Below are positions 57,435 to 64,000 of a stretch of DNA of 64,000 bases, one piece after another. Origin of the DNA: Dietzia aurantiaca (lineage in GTDB: Bacteria; Actinomycetota; Actinomycetes; Mycobacteriales; Mycobacteriaceae); NCBI RefSeq assembly GCF_021033825.1, contig NZ_JAIFXZ010000013.1, positions 1 to 64,000 on the forward strand. The letters are read 5' to 3'. The stretch's first letter is position 1, and each line of letters starts with the position of its first letter. The notes under the pieces are model-generated. The model saw only the letters and a list, made by a program, of their open reading frames with translations. It did no database searches and had not been told where the DNA came from. Position numbers and translations under genes: made by a program.

Positions 57435-60011
57435 ATGCGCAACGCCTTCAGGGTGCTGGGTCGTGACCTCACGAGGATCCGCCGGGCACCGAAGTCGTGG
57501 GCCATCATCATCGGGCTGCTCGTGTTGCCCTCCCTGTACGCCTGGGTCAACATCGTGGCGTTCTGGGATCCCTATGGAAATGCTGATCACATCAAGGTCG
57601 CCATCGTCAATCAGGACGAGGGGGCGAGCACAGAGCTCACCGGTGAGGTGAACGTCGGCGAGCAGGTGGTCGAGCAGCTGAAGACGAACGATCAGCTCGG
57701 CTGGCAGTTCATGGATCACGACGAAGCCATGGAATCGGTCAGGTCCGGGGCGAGCTATGCCGCTATCGTCATGCCGCCGGATTTCAGCCGTGACCTCCTG
57801 ACCATCACGACCGGTGACTTCGTGCAGCCGGAGCTCGAGTACTACACCAACGAGAAGGCGAACGCGATCGCCCCGAAGATCACCGAGGTGGGCGCGTCGA
57901 CGCTGGACACGCAGATCAACTCGAACTTCGTCGCCACCGTTGCAAAGACGATCGCCGAGGACGCCGAGCAAGCGGGGGTCGATGCGGGAGATCGGATGAT
58001 CAACTCTCGCAGTGAGACGTTGTCGGCGTTGGACCAGGCCCTCGCCACGGTTCAGTCAGCACGCATGAGCATGACGGAACTGGACAGCGCGATCGGCCCC
58101 GGAGTGTCGGCCGTCGCTGATGCCAGGCGAGCTCTCGAGCGGGTGGACGCCACGATCGGCGACGTCACCGATGCGGTCGATGACGCCCAGGGGCTCGTCA
58201 ACGAGGTCCAGCGGGACCTTGTCGGCTTCTCCGAGACGTTGACCGGCGCCTACGTCTCCGGCGCGGCGAACCTGACGGGCGCCACCTCCCGCCTGCAGGA
58301 GAGCATCGGGCAGGTCTCCGGCGGTGCCGATACAGCCCGGTCCGCGCTCACCACGGCCCAGCGTGATGTGCAGGCTGTGATCGACGCCAACCAGGCGCTG
58401 CTCGGTGCGCTCCGTCCCCTCGCGGCCGCATTCCCCCCCGGAGCGCCACTCAAGGGCCAGATGGAGCAGGTGATCGGCCAGCTCGAGGCTCAGACCGTCC
58501 GTGATCAGGAGCTTCTGGGGACGCTGAGGGCCGCGCAGACCACTGCGTCAACGGTGACCGATCAGGCGGCTGCGGCGTCGGAGGCGATGAGCGCGGTCGG
58601 GAGATCGTCCGCTGCCCTGCACGGCGTGATGACCGGTACGTTCCCGGGCCTCAACCAGTCCATGTCGTCGCTGTCCGCCAGCGTAGGTGCCTTCTCCTCG
58701 GCGCTCGATTCGCAGCGAGTGCTCGTCGGTGAGGCCGTGGACATGCTCACCGAACTCGAATCGCTGCTCGGTGAGACCGGCACCGCCGTGGCCTCTCTGG
58801 ACGGCAATCTCCAGGACGTGCAGTCAGACCTTCAAACGTTGCAGACCGACCTCAATGCGATCACCGCCGCAGACATCTGGGACCAGGTGAGCGCGCTGAC
58901 ATCGCTCGACCCCGATTCGATCGCCGGGTTCATGACCGGCCCGGTGACTGTGCACGAGAACGATCTGTTTCCCGTGCCGGCGTACGGCTCGTCTATGGCG
59001 CCGTTGTTCACCAACCTGTCCCTGTGGATCGCCGGGTTCGTGCTCATGGTGCTGTTCAAGTTGGAGGTCGACACCGAGGATGTCGAGGGGTTGACAGTGC
59101 GGCAGGCGTACTTCGGCCGATGGCTGCTGTTCGCGGTGATGAACCTCATCCAGGCGCTGCTGGTGAGCATCGGTAACGTGGTGATCGGTGTCCAGACGGT
59201 CAACCCGGTCATCTACGTGGCGACGAGTGTATTCATCGGACTCGTATACATGTCGATCATTTATGCCCTCGCCGTCTCGTTCGGCTATATCGGCAAGGGT
59301 ATCGCCGTTCTGTTGGTGATCATGCAGATCCCCGGTGCTTCCGGCATCTACCCGATCGAGATGATGCCGGACTTCTTCCGGTCGCTGTTCCCGTTCTTCC
59401 CCTTCACATACGGCATCGACGCGATGCGCGAGACCATCGGCGGTTTCTACGGCCTGAACTATCTCCGCTATATGGCGGTTCTCGCTCTCTTTGCCGCGCT
59501 GGCTTTTGCCCTCGGCATCTTCTTGCGTCAACGTCTCGGGAACTTTGCTCGCCTGTTCAACAAGAAATTGGCCGATACCGGCTTGTTCCTGAGCGAGGAC
59601 GTGCAGATTCTGGGTTCGCGTCGCCGTCTGACCCAGCTTGTGCGTGCGCTGACCGACCGGGAGAAGTTCCGTGCGGACAACGCCCGGCGCCGACGGTGGA
59701 TGGAGATGAATCGCGTCAACGCTAAGCGTGCCGCTCTGGTCCTCGGAGCGATCGGGACCGTGGTGCTCTTCGTCGTGGGGAGCATCTTCCCGGACGCCAA
59801 GGCCACGGTTCTCGGCCTGTGGGGGCTGCTCTGCCTCCTCGTGATGGCCGCGATCGTGGTGGTCGAGTACATCAATCAGAGCATTGTCTATGGTACCGAG
59901 GTCAGCGACCTCCCCGACGATGAGCTGAAGCGAGCGCTGGCGGAGGAAGAGGCTGCGATCCGGTCGGATGCCCGACTTGATCAGCTGGAGATGCGGGGGC
60001 AGAACGCGTGA
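57435..60011 (+). CDS. YhgE/Pip-domain membrane protein, first copy
   Basis: 858 residues from ATG 57435, six bases after GGGAGA; ATG 57429 is possible. One N-terminal span (WAIIIGLLVLPSLYAWVNIV) leads into an extracytoplasmic YhgE/Pip domain (VAIVNQDEGAS, YAAIVMPPDFSRDLL), a long coiled coil (about 190-500) and about five C-terminal spans of ABC-2 type (NLSLWIAGFVLMVLFKLEVD onward). A further cytoplasmic stretch and two spans end the chain. Relatives include phage-receptor Pip and EsaA-like secretion components. It is translationally coupled to a second copy by GTGA overlap. Confidence 0.85.
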   Translation: MRNAFRVLGRDLTRIRRAPKSWAIIIGLLVLPSLYAWVNIVAFWDPYGNADHIKVAIVNQDEGASTELTGEVNVGEQVVEQLKTNDQLGWQFMDHDEAMESVRSGASYAAIVMPPDFSRDLLTITTGDFVQPELEYYTNEKANAIAPKITEVGASTLDTQINSNFVATVAKTIAEDAEQAGVDAGDRMINSRSETLSALDQALATVQSARMSMTELDSAIGPGVSAVADARRALERVDATIGDVTDAVDDAQGLVNEVQRDLVGFSETLTGAYVSGAANLTGATSRLQESIGQVSGGADTARSALTTAQRDVQAVIDANQALLGALRPLAAAFPPGAPLKGQMEQVIGQLEAQTVRDQELLGTLRAAQTTASTVTDQAAAASEAMSAVGRSSAALHGVMTGTFPGLNQSMSSLSASVGAFSSALDSQRVLVGEAVDMLTELESLLGETGTAVASLDGNLQDVQSDLQTLQTDLNAITAADIWDQVSALTSLDPDSIAGFMTGPVTVHENDLFPVPAYGSSMAPLFTNLSLWIAGFVLMVLFKLEVDTEDVEGLTVRQAYFGRWLLFAVMNLIQALLVSIGNVVIGVQTVNPVIYVATSVFIGLVYMSIIYALAVSFGYIGKGIAVLLVIMQIPGASGIYPIEMMPDFFRSLFPFFPFTYGIDAMRETIGGFYGLNYLRYMAVLALFAALAFALGIFLRQRLGNFARLFNKKLADTGLFLSEDVQILGSRRRLTQLVRALTDREKFRADNARRRRWMEMNRVNAKRAALVLGAIGTVVLFVVGSIFPDAKATVLGLWGLLCLLVMAAIVVVEYINQSIVYGTEVSDLPDDELKRALAEEEAAIRSDARLDQLEMRGQNA

Positions 60012-62200
60012 ACAACATCGGCACCCTGATTCGTCATGATTTCAGACAAGCCACCCGCAATACGATCTCGGCGATGGTGCTGGTGGGGGTCGTATTGATC
60101 CCCTCCTTCTTCGCATGGTTCAACGTGCTCTCGAGCTGGAAGCCGTTCGACAACGTCGACAACCTCAAGGTCGCGGTTGCCAGCGCCGACGAGGGGTTCG
60201 AGAGCAACCTATTCCCGATGCGATTGAATGTCGGCGAGCAGGTGGTATCCCAGCTGCGGGCCAACAGCGACATCGACTGGCAGTTCGTTTCCCAGGACGA
60301 GGCCATCGAGGGCACCAAGTCCGAGGAGTACTACGCGGCGATCGTGCTGCCTCCGGACTTCAGTCAGAAGATGATGACCTTCCTCTCGCCCGGCGCCACG
60401 CCGGTGGAGATCGACCTCTACGTGAACGAGAAGAAGAACGCACTCAACTCACTGATCACAGGTGAGGCAGCCTCGGACGTCTCGACCCAGATCAACACTA
60501 GCTTCACGCAGACCCTCGACGAGGTCGGACTTGCGCTGGTGTCGTCCCTGGCCACGCATCTCGAGGACTCCGATGCGCAGGAGACCATCACAAGTCTCGA
60601 GTCGGCGGTCGGTCGGATCTCGGTGCAGTTGGACTCGGGAGCGGACACCGCAGAGGTCTTTGCGGGATTGCTCTCGTCCGGTGAGACACTCCTGTCGAGT
60701 GCGGGCTCGCTCGCCTCGTCCTCATCCGACGCCCTGCGCGACACCGCCGGTGCGATCGGCCAGGGTGCCGGAGCCGTGAACTCGGCACAGGACGTGCTCG
60801 CGCAGGCCGCGGAGCGACTGTCCACGGTGTTCGCGATGAATGCCGAGAGCTACGAGACGCTCCGCGCCGAGATCAATCGGATCTTCGGCAACACCGCTAC
60901 TGCGCCGTCCGGGGCCGGTCTCTCGCAGGCCTCCGGAATGGTGGACCGACAGGTCGCGGCGTACACGCAGCTCCGCGATCAGTTGCGTGACCAGGCGGCG
61001 ACGCCGGGCCTCGACCCGGTGACCAGGAATGCGGTGAACCTACTGGCGGACCAGGTCGATGGAGTGATCGCGCGCCAGGAAGCCCTCAAGCAGCGACTCG
61101 ACGCGGCTGCGTCGCCCGCTGTCCAGGGCACGGTCGACCGCGGGGCGACGCGAGATGCGATCCTGCAGGACGTGGATGCGGCCCAGGCGGCGATCCTCGG
61201 TGCACGTGACCAGTACACCAATAGCCTGCGCCCGAAGCTCGAGAGCCTGGCGGCAGACCTGGCGTCGGTGCAGGGTAATTTCGCCGGGATCGGTCAGGAC
61301 CTGCGCGCGGCAGAACAGTCATTGGCCGACGGCTCGGGTTCGTTGAGTGCCGGCCTGGCGGACGGCGAGACCGCCGTCCGGTTGCTCGCGAGTGACCTTC
61401 GCGACTCCGCTGACACCTTTGCAGAGCTCGAGACAGCCCTAGGTAGCGCCGCGAACACCGGCGATCTGAGCAAGGTGCAGGAGATCATCGGCTCGAATCC
61501 GGCGACGTTCGCCACGGAGCTCGCCTCCCCGGTCAGTCTCAAGACGATCCCCGTGTTCAAGGTCGACAACTTCGGCTCCCAGATGGCGCCGCTGTACACG
61601 GTGCTCGGCCTGTGGGTGGGGGCACTGCTGCTCGCAGTGCTCATCCGCACGGAGATCGATCGTGACGCGCTCCCGTCGCTCGCACGCCCGCTGAAGCCGT
61701 GGCAGGAGTACTTCGGGCATTACGCGATCTTCGGTGGGCTCGCGTTCCTGCAGAGCACCATCCTGTTCGTGGGCCTCATCGGCTTCGTCGGGGTGCGACC
61801 GGCACATCCGTTCCTGCTGATACTGGCCGGTTGGGTGATGTCGTTCGTCTTCTCGTTGATCACCTACACGCTCGTGTTGACGTTCGGTGAGGCGGGCAAG
61901 GCGATCGGCGTCCTTCTTCTGGTCGTGCAGATCTCCGCTGGCGGTGGAGCATATCCGTTGTCGGTCCTGCCACAGTGGTTCCAGAGCATCAGTCCGTTCG
62001 TCCCGGTGTCGCATGCGACGACCGCGGTTCGCGCGGCCATCGGCGGGATCTACGAGGCCGATTATTGGAAGGCTCTGGGCTGGTTGCTCCTGTTCACTGT
62101 GCCGTTCCTGTTCATCGGACTCGTGTTGCGCCTGGCGGTGAGGAAGTTCAACGACGACCTGAACTCCTCACTGGAGGGCACCAAGCTCATGAGCGTGTGA
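60008..62200 (+). CDS. YhgE/Pip-domain membrane protein, second copy
   Basis: 730 residues from GTG 60008. Same plan as the first copy: N-terminal span (AMVLVGVVLIPSFFAWFNVL), YhgE/Pip motif (VASADEGFES, YAAIVLPPDFSQKMM), long coiled coil, and ABC-2-like spans (APLYTVLGLWVGALLLAVLI through WKALGWLLLFTVPFLFIGLV). The two genes likely arose by duplication and may act as a heteromer spanning the envelope. A strong terminator follows. Substrate unknown. Confidence 0.85.
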   Translation: MNNIGTLIRHDFRQATRNTISAMVLVGVVLIPSFFAWFNVLSSWKPFDNVDNLKVAVASADEGFESNLFPMRLNVGEQVVSQLRANSDIDWQFVSQDEAIEGTKSEEYYAAIVLPPDFSQKMMTFLSPGATPVEIDLYVNEKKNALNSLITGEAASDVSTQINTSFTQTLDEVGLALVSSLATHLEDSDAQETITSLESAVGRISVQLDSGADTAEVFAGLLSSGETLLSSAGSLASSSSDALRDTAGAIGQGAGAVNSAQDVLAQAAERLSTVFAMNAESYETLRAEINRIFGNTATAPSGAGLSQASGMVDRQVAAYTQLRDQLRDQAATPGLDPVTRNAVNLLADQVDGVIARQEALKQRLDAAASPAVQGTVDRGATRDAILQDVDAAQAAILGARDQYTNSLRPKLESLAADLASVQGNFAGIGQDLRAAEQSLADGSGSLSAGLADGETAVRLLASDLRDSADTFAELETALGSAANTGDLSKVQEIIGSNPATFATELASPVSLKTIPVFKVDNFGSQMAPLYTVLGLWVGALLLAVLIRTEIDRDALPSLARPLKPWQEYFGHYAIFGGLAFLQSTILFVGLIGFVGVRPAHPFLLILAGWVMSFVFSLITYTLVLTFGEAGKAIGVLLLVVQISAGGGAYPLSVLPQWFQSISPFVPVSHATTAVRAAIGGIYEADYWKALGWLLLFTVPFLFIGLVLRLAVRKFNDDLNSSLEGTKLMSV

Positions 62201-62227
62201 TCGAATTCCGCACTGGTATCAACTGAC

Positions 62228-62261
62228 GAGATCAGCCGCCTCATTCGGGGCGGCTGATCTC
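62228..62261 (+). terminator. Terminator of the YhgE/Pip operon
   Basis: GAGATCAGCCGCC (62228-62240) and GGCGGCTGATCTC (62249-62261) form a perfect 13-bp stem around an eight-base loop, followed by CGTGTTTC. Confidence 0.85.
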
Positions 62262-62307
62262 GTGTTTCAGGCCGGCACCCGCGATCGGGTGTCGGCGGAA
62301 AAAAGAA

Positions 62308-62366
62308 GGGTCAGGTGGGAACTTCCTCCAAGGGCTGACCCTCGGCCTGAAGTTTCCACCTGACCC
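62308..62366 (-). terminator. Long hairpin with U-run after tRNA-His
   Basis: Arms 62308-62325 and 62349-62366 pair over 18 bp with one mismatch or wobble around a 23-base loop that contains a smaller AGGG/CCCT stem. On the reverse strand the hairpin starts three bases after the tRNA and is followed by six T (complement of 62299-62304). It is a classic terminator, but unusually long. Confidence 0.75.
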
Positions 62367-62369
62367 GGG

Positions 62370-62446
62370 TGGGGTGGCTGACGGGGCTCGAACCCGCGAC
62401 ATCCAGAATCACAATCTGGTGCTCTACCAGCTGAACTACAGCCACC
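62370..62446 (-). tRNA. tRNA-His (anticodon GTG)
   Basis: Reverse strand from 62446: GGTGGCTG with the extra G(-1), D-arm GTTCAGCTGGTAGAGC, anticodon stem CCAGA/TCTGG with loop TTGTGAT, T-arm GCGGGTTCGAGCCCCGT, acceptor end CAGCCAC, C73 and an encoded CCA (62372-62370). Confidence 0.96.
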
Positions 62447-62519
62447 ATCGCCGTCCTCGCGGACAGCGTCATCGACCTTACCCTGCGGGGGGTCGAGTCG
62501 GGAAATCGGCTGGTGGGCG

Positions 62520-63188
62520 TCAGTCGGCCGGGGACAGCCCGGCCGCCGCCTGCTTGACCTCGTCGGTGGTGGGTCCGGGCTGGGACACGAAAGCAGTCGA
62601 GCGGTAGTACTGCAACTCGCGGATCGATTCCTTGATGTCCGCCAGTGCGCGGTGCGACATGCCCTTCTCGGGCTGGCCGAAGTAGATTCGCGGGTACCAG
62701 CGCTTGCACAGTTCCTTGATGGAGCTGACGTCGATCATCCGGTAGTGGAGGTAGCTGTTGAGCTCCGGCATGTCCCGGGCGATGAACCCGCGGTCAGTAG
62801 CGATCGAGTTGCCGGCCAGGGGAGCGGAGCCGCCCACGGGCACCCACTGGCGTACGTAGTCCAGCACCGCCTTCTCGGCCTCGGCCAGCGTCACGGTGGA
62901 TTCGCGGATCTCCTCGGTCAGGCCGGAGGAGGCGTGCATATCGCGGACCACGGGAAGCATCGCGTCGAGCTTGGTGTCAGAGGCGTGGATGACGATGTCC
63001 ACGCCCTCGCCCAGGACGTTGAGCTCGGAATCGGTGACCAGCGCAGCGATCTCCACCAGCGCGTCGGAGCCGGTGTCCAGGCCGGTCATCTCACAGTCGA
63101 TCCAGACGATCCGGTCGTTCTTGGACTCCTGGTGGGGCGTGGCCGCGGACGACGGACTTGACGGCTGGGAAGAGGTCGGTTCTGGCAT
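62520..63188 (-). CDS. orn: Oligoribonuclease
   Basis: 222 residues from ATG 63188. After about 20 disordered residues, [10 protein letters not shown] gives the first acidic pair of the DEDDh fold, [18 protein letters not shown] the third, and [13 protein letters not shown] the catalytic His and last Asp. It degrades two- to five-nucleotide RNAs, including pGpG from c-di-GMP. TATAGT lies six bases before ATG 63188, so the message is probably leaderless, and the longer start at 63212 overlaps the promoter and is rejected. Confidence 0.95.
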   Translation of the reverse strand: MPEPTSSQPSSPSSAATPHQESKNDRIVWIDCEMTGLDTGSDALVEIAALVTDSELNVLGEGVDIVIHASDTKLDAMLPVVRDMHASSGLTEEIRESTVTLAEAEKAVLDYVRQWVPVGGSAPLAGNSIATDRGFIARDMPELNSYLHYRMIDVSSIKELCKRWYPRIYFGQPEKGMSHRALADIKESIRELQYYRSTAFVSQPGPTTDEVKQAAAGLSPAD

Positions 63189-63194
63189 TATTCG

Positions 63195-63200
63195 ACTATA
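63195..63200 (-). promoter_or_regulatory. -10 box of leaderless orn transcript
   Basis: TATAGT on the reverse strand, six bases before the ATG at 63188. It has the same geometry as the prophage leaderless promoter-like elements but lacks GTCACC. Confidence 0.5.
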
Positions 63201-63278
63201 TCCGCCGACCACGGACGTCCCTCGTCGTGCAACAGGCCGATCGTCAGCCGGCAGGTGAATCGGGTGCCCAGGGACCGA

Positions 63279-64000
63279 TCAGGCCTCGGCCTGGCCCTCG
63301 CCCAGCTTGGCGTAGAAACGGCCCACGACGGGCGCCATGATCCCGCGCGGGGTGTAGTTGCCGGCCACGGACATGACCTGCCCGAGCGGCCCCGGTACGA
63401 CACGCATCTTGTTGCGCGCGAGGGCGTCGAGCGAGAGCCGGGCCGTGTATGCGGTGTCGACCCAGAGGCGGTCGGGGACCAGGCGGTCGACGAAGGTCTT
63501 GTCCTCCTCGACGATCTCCTCCGTGCGCACCGGCCCGGGCGCCAGCAGCGTGACGTTGACGCCGGAGCCCTTGAGCTCGCCTCGCAGCGATTCGGAGAAG
63601 GTGTTGAGGAATGCCTTGCTGGCCGCGTAGGTGGCATTGTTGGGGACAGGCATGTTGCCCGCGGCCGAGCCGACGTTGAGGATGGCACCGGAGCGCCGCG
63701 CGACCATCCCCGGCAGCACCGCGAGCACGAGGTCGTGGCAGGCCACGGCGTTGACCTGGACCTGGTGCTTCTCGTACTGCGGGTCGAGCGAGGCGATGGG
63801 CCCGAACGTGGCGATGCCGGCGTTGTTGCACAGGATCGAGATCTCGCGCTCGGCCAGCTCGTCGAGCAGCGGCTGCCGCGCGGCGGGGTCGGCGAGGTCG
63901 CAGGAGCGCACCTCGACGGACACGGTGAACTCGGCCTCGAGCCGGGTCTTGAGTTCTTCGAGCACTTCGCCGCGACGCGCTACCACGATGAGCGAATGTC
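63279..64000 (-). CDS. Short-chain dehydrogenase/reductase (5' end beyond window)
   Basis: The visible part enters as HSLIVVARRGEVLEELKTRL and includes CNNAGIATFG (NNAG motif), LNVGSAAGNMPVPNNATYAA with YAASK catalytic Tyr/Lys, and LAPGPVRTE. The glycine-rich TGxxxGxG nucleotide motif should lie just outside the right edge. It is an NAD(P)H-dependent oxidoreductase of the classical SDR type; its C-terminus (PLGQVMSVAGNYTPRGIMAP) resembles actinobacterial SDRs of lipid metabolism. Substrate unknown. Confidence 0.88.
   Translation of the reverse strand, partial: HSLIVVARRGEVLEELKTRLEAEFTVSVEVRSCDLADPAARQPLLDELAEREISILCNNAGIATFGPIASLDPQYEKHQVQVNAVACHDLVLAVLPGMVARRSGAILNVGSAAGNMPVPNNATYAASKAFLNTFSESLRGELKGSGVNVTLLAPGPVRTEEIVEEDKTFVDRLVPDRLWVDTAYTARLSLDALARNKMRVVPGPLGQVMSVAGNYTPRGIMAPVVGRFYAKLGEGQAEA

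Overview
The window is high-GC actinobacterial DNA. Several features point to a mycolic-acid-bearing host of the Corynebacteriales (Dietzia, Gordonia or Rhodococcus type; the genus cannot be fixed from sequence alone): a single-chain type I fatty acid synthase followed by acpS, a LysB-type esterase in the phage lysis cassette, YkuD L,D-transpeptidase, YhgE/Pip membrane proteins, and TAnnnT -10 boxes lying 6-7 nt before start codons (leaderless genes).

Positions 1 to about 36,840 are most of a siphovirus prophage. It begins inside an IS3-like insertion sequence (end at 77) that appears to have cut a phage gene, leaving a 3' remnant (78-179). Then come small early/DNA-metabolism genes (zinc-ribbon protein, two HTH proteins, SSB, RusA-like resolvase, DEDDh exonuclease), packaging and head genes (terminase, portal, a MuF-protease fusion, scaffold-capsid), connectors, major tail protein, tail chaperones, an 1,799-residue tape measure with two cell-wall hydrolase domains, minor tail proteins and fibre, and a lysis cassette (LysB, M23+GH25 endolysin, several small membrane proteins). 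Reverse-strand or self-promoted cargo genes interrupt the late region at 5,120-5,479 and 16,917-17,731. More cargo occupies the right end (33,498-36,648): an ImmA/IrrE-like peptidase coupled to a two-span membrane protein, a reverse-strand group with an HTH protein, a lipoprotein and a zinc ribbon. No integrase or repressor is seen, so the left part of the prophage lies outside the window. A 23-bp tRNA 3'-end fragment at 36,818-36,840 looks like the right attachment site.

Within the late region a promoter-like element, GTCACC-N9-TAC(C/G)GT followed 6-8 nt later by a start codon, recurs at 5,507, 13,780, 13,910 and 17,737. Strong hairpins follow the major capsid and major tail genes. Together they suggest that the structural region is transcribed as several units with leaderless starts.

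From 36,859 the chromosome resumes: a truncated lipase, a Na+-coupled NSS transporter with its 45-residue small subunit (MetPS type), a secreted protein, fas and acpS, a decayed nuclease-like gene, a bcp-tetR pair, a DUF3618 protein, an FUSC-type membrane protein, tRNA-Lys, a lipoprotein L,D-transpeptidase, a DUF2804 protein, two overlapping YhgE/Pip genes, tRNA-His, a leaderless oligoribonuclease gene, and a short-chain dehydrogenase cut by the window edge. The chromosomal part is dominated by fatty-acid synthesis and cell-envelope functions.
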